Both the position numbers and the translations under genes were made by a program. Source: Triticum aestivum (taxonomy: Eukaryota > Streptophyta > Magnoliopsida > Poales > Poaceae). From it: a stretch of DNA of 64,000 nt. The first letter of the stretch is position 1. Every line of letters begins with the position of its first letter. The notes below the pieces were generated by a model. It was not told the origin of the DNA. It saw only the letters and a list, made by a program, of their open reading frames with translations, and did not search any database. Location of the stretch: assembly GCF_018294505.1 (NCBI RefSeq), contig NC_057814.1:40644398-40708397 (forward strand), in the 5' to 3' direction. Positions 34,628-46,659 of the stretch are shown here, in pieces.

Positions 34628-34880
34628 CTGACAGATGGAGGCGATGAAGGTGAGGAAGAGGATGCGGTGGGGGAGAGTGAGACGGTGCGGTGGAGGTAGT
34701 GGAGGAGAGCGAGACGACGCTGGTTGGGGAGAGGAAGACGATGCGGCAGCGAGGGGATTTGGGGGAAAATGGTAGGGGCGGTGGAGGTGGTTGCTCTCTT
34801 TATATGATGGGACGTTTCGGGAATGTCCATGGACATGTGCTACCCCACGACCGTGGTCTTGCATGCGCCCACGTATACGC

Positions 34881-35046
34881 GGCCCCACTCGTCAGCTAAC
34901 GGTCAAAGGCATTGACCCAACGGCAACGTCTGTTATAACCTGTTCTGAGGGTTTCGGGCAAGGGAGTGGGGAAAAGTGAGCAAAAGTTAACAGAGTGGGG
35001 ATGAATGAGTAGAGCTAAGGAACCAGGGGCATAGAAAAAAAATCCC
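34881..35046 (-). repeat. MULE right terminal inverted repeat
   Basis: The inverted partner of 29,932-30,099. It ends GGGGCATAG followed by an A run and ATCCC, then the 9-bp target duplication TTCAAGAAA at 35,047-35,055. Confidence 0.9.
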
Positions 35047-35055
35047 TTCAAGAAA

Positions 35056-35439
35056 AGGGAAAAGAAAAAAGAAAGGAAACTTCAAGAAGAATGACAAGCA
35101 AATTGTCACTCCCGTGAAGAAGCCCAAAGCCAGACCTAAGCCTGAAAGTGAGTGCTTCTACTACAAAGGGAATGGTCACTGGAAGCGGAACTACCCCAAA
35201 TAATTGGCGGATAAGGATGGCAAAGTGAACAAAGGTATATTTGATATACATGTTATTGATGTGTACTTTACTAGTGTTCATAGTAACCCCAGGGTATTTG
35301 ATACTGGTTCGGTTGCTAAGATTAGTAACTCGAAACAGGAGTTGCAAAATAAATAGAGACTAGTTAAAGGCGAGGTGACGATGTGTGTTGGAAGTGATTC
35401 TAAGGTTGATAAGATCACCATCGCACACTCCCTCTACCT
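35056..35439 (+). pseudogene. Copia-1 gag C-terminus and protease start
   Basis: After the MULE, gag resumes with a lysine-rich stretch and the zinc knuckle, here CFYYKGNGHWKRNY: two of the Cys of the Cys-X2-Cys-X4-His-X4-Cys motif are changed to Tyr, so it cannot bind zinc normally. Then IFDIHVIDVYFTSVHSN and VFDTGSVAKISN, the aspartic protease active-site region (DTG). Stop codons follow at about 35,203 and 35,353. Confidence 0.8.
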
Positions 35440-36817
35440 TTGGGATTAGGGTTGAACCTAAATAAATGTTATTTGGTGTTTGCGTTGAGCATGAATACGA
35501 TTAGATCATGTTTATTGCGATACGGCTATTCATTTAAGTCAGAGAATAACTGTTTTTCTGTTTACATGAATAAAACCTTCTATGGTCATACACCCAATGT
35601 GAATGGTTTATTGAATCTCGATCGTAGTGATACACATATTCATAATATTGACGCCAAAAGATGCAAAGTTGATAATGATAGTGTAAGATATTTGTGGCAC
35701 TGCCGTTTAGGTCATATTGATCTAAAGCGCATGAAGAAACTCCATGTAGATGGGCTTTTGGAATCACTTGATTATGAATCATTTGATACTTGCAAACCAT
35801 GCCTCATGGGCAAGATGACTAAAACTTCGTTCTCCGGAACAATGGAGCGAGCTAATGACTTATTGGAAATAATACATAATGATGTATGCGGTCCGATGAG
35901 TGTTGACGCTCGTGGCGGGTATCGTTATTTTCTGACCTTCACAGATGATTTGAGCAGATATGGGTACATCTACTTAATGAAACACAAGTCTGAAACATTT
36001 GAAAAGTTCAAAGAATTTCAGAGTGAACTGGAGAATCATTGTAATAAGAAAATAAAGTTTCTACGATATGATCGTGGAAGCGAATATTTGAGTGACGAGT
36101 TTGGCCTTCATTTAAAACAATGTGGAATAGTTTCACAACTCACGCTACCTGGAACACCACAGCGTAATGGTGTGTCCGAACGTCGTAACCGCACTTTATT
36201 AGACACGGTGTGATCTATGATGTCTCTTACTGATTTACCCCTATCTTTTGGGGTTATGCATTAGAGACAACTGCATTCACGTTAAATAGGCACCATCTAA
36301 ATCCATTGAGACGACACCATATAAACTGTGGTTTGGCAAGAAACCTAAGCTGTCGTTTCTTAATGTTTGGGGCGGCGATGCTTATGTGAGAAAAATTCAA
36401 CCTGATAAGCTCGAACCCAAATAGGAGAAATGTGTCTTCATAGGATACCCAAAAGACACTATTGGGTACACCTTCTATCACAGATCCGAAGGCAAGATCT
36501 TTGTTGCTAAGAATGGATCCTTTCTAGAGAAGTAGTTTCTCTCGAAAGAAGTGAGTGGGAGGAAAGTAGAACTTGATGAGGTAATTGTACCTTCTCTCGA
36601 ATTGGAAAGTAGCTCATCACATAAAATCGTTCCCGTGATGCCTACATCAACTAGAGAGGAAGGTAACGATAATGATCATGAAACTTCAGATCAAGTTACT
36701 ACCGAACCTCGTAGGTCAACCAGAGCATGTTCCGCAACAGAGTGGTACAGTAATCCTGTTCTGGAGGTCATGTTACTAGACCATGACGAACCTACGAACT
36801 ATGAAGAAGCTATGATG
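35440..36817 (+). pseudogene. Copia-1 integrase region
   Basis: The first 257-codon frame carries the GAG-pre-integrase segment (YLWHCRLGHIDLKRMKKLH), the zinc-binding CKPCLMGKM and the integrase core (IIHNDVCGPMSVDARGGYRY, then LTFTDDLSRYGYIYLMKHKS, RYDRGSEYLSDEFG and QRNGVSERRNRTLL). Stop codons and frameshifts follow 36,213. A later frame (36,551-36,816) is the linker to reverse transcriptase (SGRKVELDEVIVPS, then DHDEPTNYEEAMM). It is cut at AMM by copia-2 and continues at 46,655. Confidence 0.88.
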
Positions 36818-38498
36818 TGAAGGAAATATGCCCTAGCGGCAATAATAAAGTTGTTATTTATATTTCCTTATATCATGGTAAATGTTTATTATTCATGCTA
36901 GAGTTGTATTAACCGGAAACTTAGTACATGTGTGAATACATAGACAAACAGAGTGTCACTAGTATGCATCTACTTGACTAGATCGTTGAATCAAAGATGG
37001 TTAAGTTTCCTAGCCATAGACACGAGTTCTCATTTGATTAACGGGATCACATCATTAGAGAATGATGTGATTGGCTTGACCCATTCCGTTTGCTTAGCAC
37101 TTGATCATTTAGTATGTTGCTATTGCTTTCTTCATGACTTATATATGTTCCTATGACTATGAGATTATGCAACTCCCGAATACCGGAGGAACACTTTGTG
37201 TGATACCAAACGTCACAACGTAACTGGGTGATTATAAAGGTGCTCTATAGGTGTCTCCTATGGTGTTTGTTGAGTTGGCATAGATCGAGATTAGGATTTG
37301 TCACTCCGATTGTCGGAGAGGTATCTCTGGGCCCTCTTGGTAATGCACATCACTATAAGCCTTGCAAGCAATGTGACTAATGAGTTAGTTGTGGGATGAT
37401 GCATTACGGAATGAGTAAAGAGTCTTGCCAGTAACGAGATTGAACTATGTATGGTGATACCGACGATCGAATCTCAGGCAAGTAACATACCGATGACAAT
37501 GGGAACAACGTATGTTGTTATGCGGTTTGACCGATAAAGATCTTCGTAGAATATGTAGGAGCCAATATGACCATCCAGGTTCCGCTATTGGTTATTGACC
37601 GGAGATGTGTCTCGGTCATGTCTACATAGTTCTCGAACCCGTAGGGTCCGCACGCTTAACGTTAGATGACGATTTGTATTAAAGAGTTATGTGATTTGAT
37701 GACCGAAGATAGTTCGGAGTCCCGGATGAGATCATGGACATGACGAGAAGTCTCGAAATGGTCGAGACGTAAAGATTGATATATTGGAAGGCTACATTCG
37801 GACATCGGAAAGGTTCCAAGTGATTCGGGTATTTTTGGAGTACCGGAGAGTTACGGGAGTTCGTATTGGGCCTTAATGGGCCATACGGGAAAGGAGAGAA
37901 AGGCCTCAAGGGTGGCTGCGCCCCTTCCCCATGGACTTGTCCGAATTGGACTATGGAAAGGGGGCGCCCCCTTCCTTCCTTCTCCTTCTCCCTTCCCCTT
38001 TTCCTATTCTATTTGGGAGGTGGAATCCTACTAGGCGCGGCCTATGAGGGCCGGCCTCCTCCTCCCTCCGTCCTTTATATACGTGGCCAGGGGGCACCCA
38101 TAGAAACACAAGTTCATTTCATAGCCGTGTGCGGTGCCCCCTCCACAGTTACATACCTCGGTCATATCGTCGAAGTGTTTAGGAGAAGCCCTGCGCCGGT
38201 AACATCATCATCACCGTCACCACGCCGTCGTGCTGACGGAACTCTCCCTCGGCCTCAACTGGATCAAGAGTACGAGGGACGTCATCGAGCTGAACGTGTG
38301 CTGAACTCGGAGGTGCCATGCGTTCGGTACTTGGATCGGTCGGATCGTGAAGACGTACAACTACATCAACCGCGTCACTAGATGCTTCCGCTTTCGGTCT
38401 ACGCGGGTACGTGGACACACTCTCCCCGCTCGTTGCTATGCATCACATAGATCTTGCGTGTCCGTAGGAAATTTTTGAAATTACTGCGTTCCCCAATA
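36818..38498 (+). repeat. Copia-2 5' LTR (1,681 bp)
   Basis: Begins TGAAGGAAATATGCCCTAG and ends TTCCCCAATA, where CA has mutated to TA. A TATA box (TTTATATACG) lies at about 38,075. Open frames inside it, such as 37,866-38,381, are LTR sequence rather than genes; the 3' LTR has the same frames disrupted. Confidence 0.93.
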
Positions 38499-38514
38499 GT
38501 GGCATCCGAGTCAG
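38499..38514 (+). other. Copia-2 primer binding site
   Basis: GTGGCATCCGAGTCAG directly follows the LTR, identical to the copia-1 site. Confidence 0.6.
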
Positions 38515-39689
38515 GTTTATGCGTAGATGTTATATACACGAGTAGAATACAAAGAATTGTGGGCGATAATAGTCATACTGCTTACCAGCATGTCATACTT
38601 TGATTCGGCGGTATTGTTGGATGAAGCGGCCCGGACCGACATTACGCGTATGCTTACGCAAGACTGGTTCTACCGACGTGCTTTGCACACAGGTGGCTGG
38701 CGGTTGTCAGTTTCTCCAACTTTAGCTGAATCGAGTGTGACTACGCCCGGTCCTTGTTGAAGGTTAAAACAACACATACTTGACGAAAAATCGTTGTAGT
38801 TTTGATGTGTAGGTACGAACGGTTCTTGCTCAGCCCATAGCAACCACGTAAAACTTGCAACAACAAAGTAGAGGACATCTAACTTGTTTTTGCAGGGCAT
38901 GTTGTGATGTGATATGGTCAAGACGTGATGAGATATAAATTGTTGTATGAGATGATCATGTTTTTGTTAAAGTTATCGGCAACTGGCAGGAGCCTTATGG
39001 TTGTCTCTTTATTGCATAAGATGCAAGTGCCATGTAATTGCTTAACTTTATCGCTATGCGATAGCAATAGTTGCAAAAGCAATAGCTGGTGAGACGAACA
39101 TGTGACGACACGTTGATAAAAGATCAAGATGATGGAGATCATGGTGTCATGCCGGTAACAATGGAGATCATGACAGTACTTTGGAGATGGAGATCAAAAG
39201 CACAAGATGATGATGGCCATATCATGTCACATATTTTGATTGCATGTGATGTTTATCTTTTATACATCTTATTTTGCTTAGTTCGGCGGTAGCTTTATAA
39301 GATGATCCCTTACTAAAATTTCAAGGTATAAGTGTTCTCCCTGAGTATGCACCGTTGCAACAGTTCTTCGTGCCGAGACACCACGTGATGATCGGGTGTG
39401 ATAGGCTCTACGTTCACATACAACGGGTGCAAGCCAGTTTTGCACAGGCAGAATACTTGGGTTAAACTTGACGAGCCTAGCATATGCAGATATGGCCTCG
39501 GAACACTGGAGACCGAAAGGTCGAACGTGAATCATATAGTAGATATGATCAACATAGTGATTATCACCATTGAAAACAACTCCATCTCACGTGATGATCG
39601 GACATGGTTTAGTTGATTTGGATCACGTGATCATTTAGATGACTCGAGGGATGTCTATCTAAGTGGGAGTTCTTAAATAAGATGATTAA
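38515..39689 (+). other. Copia-2 untranslated leader
   Basis: The non-coding leader matches the copia-1 leader (28,047-29,226) over most of its length with scattered changes. Short frames are not conserved between the two copies, which supports a non-coding role. Confidence 0.6.
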
Positions 39690-40808
39690 TTGAACTTTAA
39701 ATTTATCATGAACTTAGTCCTGATAGTATTTACATAACTATGTTGTAGATCAATAGCTCGCGATGTAGCTCCTAGTTTATTTTTTATATGTTCCTAGAGA
39801 AAAATAAGTTGAAAAATGATAGTAGCAATGATACGGACCTGGTCCGTGATCTCAGGATTGTACTCATTGCTGCACAGAAGAATTATGTCCTTGATGCACT
39901 GCTAGGTGACATACCTATTGCATGAGCAGATGTGGACGTTATGAACGTTTGACAAAGCTCGGTATGATAACTACTTGATAGTTTAGTGCAGAATGCTTTC
40001 CGGCTTAGAACCGGGACTTCAAAAATGTTTTGAACGCCACGGAGCATATAAGATGTTCCAAGAGTTGAAATTGGTATTTCATACTCATGCCCGTGTCGAG
40101 AGGTATGAGACCTCTGACACTACTTTGCCTATAAGATGGAGGAGAATAGCTCAACCAGTGAGCATGTGCTCAGATTGTCTGGGTACTACAATCACTTGAA
40201 TCAAGTGGGAGTTAATCTTCCAGATAAGATAGTGATTGACAGAATTCTCTAGTCACTATCACCAAGTTACTAGAACTTCGTGATGAACTATAATATGCAA
40301 GGGATAATGGAAACGATTCCCAAGCTCTTCGCGATGCTAAAATTGGCGAAGGTAGAAATCAAGAAAAAGCATGAAGTGTTGATGGTTGACAAGACCACTA
40401 GTTTCAAGTAAAAGGGCAAGGGAAAGTAAGGGAACTTCAAGAAGAATGTCAAGCAAGTTGCCACTCCCATGAAGAAGCCCAAAGCTAGACCCAAGCCTGA
40501 AACTGAGTGCTTCTACTGCAAAGGAAATGGTCACTGGAAGTGGAACTGCCCCAAAATAGTTGGCGGATAAGAAGGATGGTAAAGTGAACAAAAGTATATT
40601 TGATATACATGTTATTGATGTGTACTTTACTAGTGTTTATAGCAACCCCTCGGTATTTGATTCTGGTTTAGTTGCTAGGAGTAGTAACTTGAAACGGGAG
40701 TTGCAACATAAACAAAGACTAGTTAAGGGCGAGGTGATGATGTGTGTTGGAAGTGATTCCAAGGTTGATAAGATCACCATCGCACACTCCCTTTACCTTC
40801 GGGATTAG
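39690..40808 (+). pseudogene. Copia-2 gag and protease start
   Basis: The capsid segment reads LSGLEPGLQKCFERHGAYKM and FQELKLVFHTHARVERYETS, then a frameshift near 40,120. The zinc knuckle CFYCKGNGHWKWNC at about 40,506 is intact (Cys-X2-Cys-X4-His-X4-Cys). The protease region shows IFDIHVIDVYFTSVYSN and VFDSGLVARSSN, with DSG at the active-site position. Confidence 0.85.
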
Positions 40809-42835
40809 TGTTGAACCTAAAATAAATATTATTTGGTGTTTGCGTTGAGCATCAATATGATTGGATCATATTTATTGCAATACGGTTATTCATTTAAGTC
40901 AGAGAATAATTGTTGTTCTGTTTACATGAATAAAACCTTCTATATGGTCATACACCCAATGAAAATGGTTTGTTGGATCTCGATCGTAGTGATACACATA
41001 TTCATAATATTGAAGCCAAAAGATGCAAAGTTAATAATGATAGTGCAACTTATTTGTGGCACTGCCGTTTAGGTCATATTGGTGTAAAGCGCATGAAGAA
41101 ACTCCATCCGGATGGACTTTTGGAATCACTTGATTATGAATCATTTGATGCTTGCGAACGATGCCTCATGGGCAAGATGGCTAAGACTCCGATCTCCAGA
41201 AGAATGGAGCGAGCAACTGATTTATTGGAAATAATACATACTGATGTATGCGGTCCGATGAGTGTAGAGGATCGCGGCAGGTATCATTATTTTCTGACCT
41301 TCACAGACGATTTAAGCAGATATGTGTATATCTACTTGATGAAACACAAGTCTGAAATATTTGAAAAGTTCAAAGAGTTTCAGAGTGAAGTGGAGAATCA
41401 TCGTAACAAGAATATAAAATTTCTACGATCTGATCGCAGAGGCGAATATTTGAGTTACGAGTTTGGCCTTCAACTAAAACAATGTGGAATAGTTTCACAA
41501 ACTCATCCCACCTTGAACACCACAGCGTAACGGTGTGTCCGAACGTCGTAACCTTACTTTATTTGATATGGTGCGATCTATGATGTCTCCTACCGATTTA
41601 CCAATATTGTTTTGGGGTTATGCATTAGAGATAGCTGCATTCACATTAAATAGGGCACCATCTAAATCCGTTGAGACGACACCGTATGAACTATGGTTTG
41701 GCTAGAAACCAAAGCTGTCATTTCTTAAAGTTTGGGGTTGCGTTGCTTTTGTGAAAAAGTTTCAGCCTGATACCCAAATCGGCGAAGTGCGTCTTCATAG
41801 GATACCCAAAAGAAACTGTCGGGTACACCTTCTATCACAGATCCGAAGGCAAGATCTTTGTTGCTAAGAATGGATCCTTTCTAGAGAAGGAGTTTCTCTC
41901 GAAAGAAGTGAGTGGGAGGAAAGTGGAACTTGATGAGGTAATTGTACCTTCTCCCGAATTGGAAAGTAGGTCATCACAGAAATCTGTTCCAGTGATTTCT
42001 ACACCAATTGGTGAGGAAGTTAATGATGACGATCATGAAACTTCAGATCAAGTTACTACAGAGCTTCGTAGATCAACCAGAGCACGATCCACACTAGAGT
42101 GGTACGGTAATCCTGTACTGGAAGTCATGTTACTAGACCATGATGAACTTACGAACTATGAGGAAGCGATGATGAGCCCAGATTCCGCAAAATGGCTTGA
42201 GGCCATGAAATTTGAGATAGGATCCATGTATGAGAACAAAGTATGGACTTTGGTTGACTTGCCCGATGATCGGTAAGCCATAGAGAATAAAATGGATCTT
42301 CAAGAGGAAGACGGACGCTGATAGTAGTGTTACTATCTACAAAGCTCGAATTGTCGCAAAATGTTTTCGACAAGTTCAAGATGTTGACTACAATGAGATT
42401 TTCTCACTTGTATCGATGCTTAAAAGTCTATCCGAATCATGTTAGCAATTGCCGCATTTTATGAAATTTGGCAAATGGATGTCAATCCTGCATTCCTTAA
42501 TGGATTTCTTAAAAAGAGTTGTATATGATGCAACCAGAAGGTTTTGTCAATCCTAAAGATGCTAACAAAGTGTGCAAAGCTCCAGTGATACATCTGTGGA
42601 TTGGTGCAAGCATCTCTGAGTTGGAATATGTGCTTTGATGAGTTGATCAAAGCATATAGTTTTATACAGACTTGCGGTGAAGCCTGTATTTACAAGAAAG
42701 TGAGTGGGAGCACTACAACCTTTATGATAAGTATATGTATGACATATTGTTGATCGGAAATGATGTAGTATTTTCTGGAAAGCATAAAGGATTGTTTGAA
42801 AGGAGTTTTTTTCCAAGAAAGTCCTCAGTGAAGCT
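40809..42835 (+). pseudogene. Copia-2 integrase and reverse transcriptase, 5' part
   Basis: Integrase: YLWHCRLGHIGVKRMKKLH, CERCLMGKM, LTFTDDLSRYVYIYLMKHKS, RSDRRGEYLSYEFG. Frameshifts occur near 41,515 and 41,770. The reverse transcriptase start is DHDELTNYEEAMMSPDSAKW with NKVWTLVDLPDD, then more shifts; FQMWL-type motifs can be followed to a degraded YMYDILLIGND where YVDD should be. The frame is cut at 42,835 by the small CACTA. Confidence 0.85.
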
Positions 42836-42864
42836 CACTAGTAGAAAAAGGGGCTTTTGGCCCG

Positions 42865-43060
42865 GTTGGTAAGGCCCTTTAGTCCCGGTTTTTGAACCGG
42901 GACTAAAGGGTCGTTACTAATGCCTCTCCCCTTTAGTCCTGGTTCTTACATGAACCGGGACTAAAGGCCGCGGCCACGTGGAGCTCCACCTTTAGTCCCG
43001 GTTGGTAACACCAACCGGGACTATCCCGGTTGGTAACACCAACCGGGACTAAAGGAAATT
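42865..43060. repeat. Inverted CCCGGTT/AACCGGG repeats of the small CACTA, left end
   Basis: Several near-perfect hairpins with arms such as CCCGGTTGGT and ACCAACCGGG follow one another; one 28-bp hairpin unit (TCCCGGTTGGTAACACCAAC onward) is duplicated at about 42,997-43,052. Matching repeats lie at 43,980-44,175. Confidence 0.85.
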
Positions 43061-43400
43061 TTATGATTTTTTTGAATTTTTTTTATTTTCAAATTTCTGA
43101 ATTATTTTAACCTCTAATCTCTAATCATCACCCCTCATCACAGCTCAATTTATCCTCTAATCTCTAATCACCCCTCATCATTCCAAATCATCTAACCTCC
43201 CGAACGGTCACCCATCCTCCCACTCCCCCAGCCTGAGCACGCTTAACTTCCGGGTTCTATTCTCCCTCGTTTCCAAGTCTGCACTTGTTGTTTTCCTGAC
43301 AATAGTAAGATGTCAATCCTATTAACCCTCAGGAATTTTGCTTGAGCATGAAGTGACACATTTCACTGTTTGAGTTTGAAACTATTGTTTTAAAAAAACA

Positions 43401-43690
43401 ATAATTATTTAGTAACACTAATATTTCTTGAATAATTAGTTTGACCATTGTTTGACCACAGTTTGACCACAGTTTGACCAGATTTGACCAAAATTCAAAA
43501 TAACTGAAATAATTATTTAGTAACACTAATATTCTAGAATAATTAGTTTGACCATTGTTTGACCACAGTTTGACCAGATTTGACCAAAATTCAAAATAAC
43601 TGAAATAATTATTTAGTAACACTAATATTCTAGAATAATTAGTTTGACCATTGTTTGACCACAGTTTGACCAGATTTGACCACATTTTTT
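43401..43690 (+). repeat. Tandem array of 96-108 bp units in the small CACTA
   Basis: Units start ATAATTATTTAGTAACACTA at 43,401, 43,509 and 43,605. Each ends in several TTTGACCA/TTTGACCACAG repeats. The first unit has one extra TTTGACCACAG. The 118-codon minus-strand frame across it is a product of the repetition. Confidence 0.85.
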
Positions 43691-44220
43691 CCAGAGTAAT
43701 TCGGATGTAACTTTTCGAGTAGATGATTTTTCATATAAAAAACTTTTTCATCCGAGTTCGTATGCAAAAGTTATGCCCATTTTACAAATTCCAGAGAGAT
43801 TTTGCAAATAAAGTCGAAATTCATATTTGTTAATTTTCCCAACAACTAGACCACATATCACATGGGAAACTTAATTTATTTTATTTTTTGACATTTCCAT
43901 CATTTTCTTTTGTTTTTTCTAAAACTGAAAAGGCGGTCCAGGGGGGGGGGGGGTAGAGTTTGAAAATGGGACCTTTAGTACCGGTTCGTGCCATGAACCG
44001 GTACTAATGCCGGTTCAGGCACCAACCGGGACTAATGGGCATCGCACCCTTTAGTCCCGGTTCGTGGCACCAACCGGGACTAAAGGGCCCAGGTGAACCG
44101 GGACTAATGCCTTAGCCGCACGAACCGGGACGAATTCTCACATTAGTCCCGGTTCGTGACTGAACCGGGACTACTGTGAATACTGCCCTGTGAACAAAGC
44201 CCTGTTTTCTACTAGTGGCT

Positions 44221-44962
44221 GCTTACATATTGAGCATCAATATCTATAGAGATAGATAAAGAGGCTTCATAAGTGTTTTCAATGAGTACATACCTTGACA
44301 AGTTTTTGAAGTAGTTCAAAATGGAACAGTCAAAGAAAGAGTTTTAGCCTGTGTTGCAGGGTGTGAAGTTGAGTAAGACTCAAAGCCCGACCGCAGCAGA
44401 AGATAGAGAGAATGAAAGTCATTCCCTATGCCTCGGCCATAGGTTCTATAAAGTATGCCATGCTATGTACCAGACCTATTGTATACCCTTCCATGAGTTT
44501 GGCAAGGGAGTAAAATAGTGATCTAGGAGTAGATAACTAGACAGCGGTCAAAATTACCCTTAGAGGACTAAGGAAATATTTCTCGGTTATGGAGGTGATA
44601 AAGAGTTCGTCGTAAAGAGTTATGTTGATGCAAGCTTTGACACCGATCTGGATGACTCTGAGTCTCGATCTGGATACATATTGAAAGTGGGAGCATTTAG
44701 CTAGAGTAGCTCCGTGTAGAGTATTGTAGACATAGAATATTTGCAAAATACATACGGCTCTGAATGTGGCAGACCCGTTGACTAAACTTCTCTCACAAGC
44801 AAAACTAGATGTGAACTATATTATTGACTCTAGTAAACCCTTTGGATGTTGGTCACATGACAATGTGAACTATGGGTGTTAATCACATGGTGATGTGAAC
44901 TATTGGTGCTAAATCACATGGCGATGTGAACTAGATTATTGACTCTAGTGCAAGTGGGAGAC
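44221..44962 (+). pseudogene. Copia-2 RNase H end and 3' untranslated region
   Basis: After the CACTA the frame resumes as AYILSINIYRDR. KVIPYASAIGSIKYAMLCTR and NVADPLTKLLSQAK mark the end of pol, with many stops between. From about 44,846 a 32-bp unit (GT.AATCACATGG.GATGTGAACTA) is repeated three times before the polypurine tract CAAGTGGGAGAC. Confidence 0.8.
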
Positions 44963-46654
44963 TGAAGGAAATATGCCCTAGAGGCAATAATAAAGTTGTT
45001 ATTTATATTTCCTTATATCATGATAAATGCTTATTATTCATGCTAGAATTGTATTAACCGGAAACTTTGTACATGTGTGAATACATAGGCAAACAGAGTG
45101 TCACTAGTATGCCTCTACTTGACTAGCTCGTTGAATCAAAGATGGTTAAGTTTCCTAGCCATAGACATGAGTTGTCATTTGATTAACGGGATCACATCAT
45201 TAGAGAATGATGTGATTGGCTTGACCCATTCCGTTTGCTTAGCACTTGATCGTTTAGTATGTTGCTATTGCTTTCTTCATGACTTATACATGTTCCTATG
45301 ACTATCAGATTATGCAACTCCCGAATACCGGAGGAACACTTTGTGTGCTACCAAACATCACAACGTAACTGGGTGATTATAAAGGTGCTCTACAGGTGTC
45401 TCCGATGGTGTTTTTTGAGTTGGCATAGATCGAGATTAGGATTTGTCACTCCGATTGTCGGAGAGCTATCTCTGGCCCCTCTCGGTAATGCACATCACTA
45501 TAAGCCTTGAAAGCAATGTGACTAATGAGTTAGTTGTGGGATGATGCATTATGGAACAAGTAAAGAGACTTGACAGTAACGAGATTGAACTAGGTATGGT
45601 GATACCGACGATCGAATCTCGGGCAAGTAACATACCGCTAACAAAGGGAACAATGTATGTTGTTATGCGGTTTGACCGATAAATATCTTCGTAGAATATT
45701 TTGGAGCCAATATGAGCATCATGTTTCCGCTATTTCTTATTGACCGGAGATGTGTCTCGGTCATGTCTACATAGTTCTCGAACCCGTAGGGTCCGCACGC
45801 TTAATGTTTGATGACGATTTGTATTAAAGAGTTATGTGATTTGATGACCGAAGATAGTTCGGAGTCCCGGATGAGATCATGGACATGACGAGGAGTCTCG
45901 AAATGGTCGAGACGTAAAGATCGATATATTGGAAGGTTATATTCGGACATCGGAAAGGTTCCGAGTGATTCGGGTATTTTTCGGAGTACCAGAGAGTTAC
46001 GGGAATTCGTATTGGGCCTTAATGGGCCATACGGGAAAGGAGAGAAAGGCCTCAAGGGTGGCTGCGCCCCTTCCCCATGGACTGGTCCGAATTGGCCTAG
46101 GGAAAGGGGGCGCCCCCTTCCTTCCTTCTCCTTCTCCCTTCCCCTTTTCCTATTCCATGTGGGAGGTGGAATCCTACTAGGACTTGGGAGTGCCCTATGA
46201 GGGGCAGCCTCCTCCTCCCTCCATCCTTTATATATGTGGCCAGGGGGCACCCCATAGAAACACAAGTTGATTTCTTAGCTATGTGCGGTGCCCCCCCTCC
46301 ATAGTTACATACCTCGGTCATATCGCCGTAGTGCTTAGGCGAAGCCCTACGCCGGTAACATCATTATCACCGTCACCACGCCGTTGTGCTGACGGAACTC
46401 TCCTTCTGCCTGAACTGGATCAAGAGTACGAGGGACGTCATCGAGCTGAACGTGTGCTGAACTCGGAGGTGCTGTGCGTTCGGTACTTAGATCGGTCGGA
46501 TCGTGAAGACGTACGACTACATCAACCGCGTCACTAGATGCTTCCGCTTTCGGTCTATGAGGGTACATGGACACACTCTCCCCGCTCGTTACTATGCATC
46601 ACATAGATCTTGCGTGTCCGTAGGAAATTTTTGAAATTACTGTGTTCCCCAACA
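44963..46654 (+). repeat. Copia-2 3' LTR (1,692 bp)
   Basis: Begins TGAAGGAAATATGCCCTAG and ends GTTCCCCAACA, followed by the target duplication TGATG. Collinear with the 5' LTR with a few percent differences. TATA box near 46,223. Confidence 0.93.
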
Positions 46655-46659
46655 TGATG

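Larger units (their letters stand above)
29932..35046 (-). mobile_element. MULE (5,115 bp) with long inverted repeats, inserted in copia-1 gag
   Basis: The terminal repeats 29,932-30,099 and 34,881-35,046 are inverted copies of about 166-168 bp, starting GGGATTTTT and sharing GCCCCTGGTTCCTTAGCTCT followed by ACTCATTCATCCCC. The element is flanked by a perfect 9-bp target duplication TTCAAGAAA (29,923-29,931 and 35,047-35,055), the length expected of Mutator-like elements. No transposase is encoded. It contains two minus-strand gene models (30,841-31,254 and 33,182-34,627), so it is non-autonomous and resembles a gene-carrying Pack-MULE. Confidence 0.93.
42836..44217. mobile_element. Small non-autonomous CACTA element (1,382 bp)
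   Basis: Terminal repeats CACTAGTAGAAAAAGGGGC and, inverted, GCCCTGTTTTCTACTAGTG are flanked by the 3-bp duplication GCT (42,833-42,835 and 44,218-44,220). Both ends are packed with TTTAGTCCCGGTT / AACCGGGACTAAAG repeats in both orientations, a well-known Triticeae signature. There is no transposase. The middle holds an AT-rich tandem array (43,401-43,690) and a G run near 43,942. Confidence 0.95.
36818..46654 (+). mobile_element. Copia-2: complete Ty1/copia element nested in copia-1
   Basis: The LTRs are 36,818-38,498 and 44,963-46,654, with primer binding site at 38,499 and polypurine tract (CAAGTGGGAGAC) before 44,963. The 5-bp target duplication TGATG lies at 36,813-36,817 and 46,655-46,659. 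The body holds gag, protease, integrase, reverse transcriptase and RNase H remains with many frameshifts. In the first 190 bases of the two LTRs I count eight substitutions (about 4%). It is itself interrupted by a 1.4-kb CACTA at 42,836-44,217. Same family as copia-1. Confidence 0.93.

Noticed and set aside
37866..38381. 171-codon ORF in front of copia-2 gag
   Set aside because: It lies within the 5' LTR, and the same region of the 3' LTR does not keep the frame. Not a gene.
43329..43685. 118-codon minus-strand ORF with repeated WSNLVKLWSN
   Set aside because: It is a translation of the 96-108 bp tandem repeat in the small CACTA.
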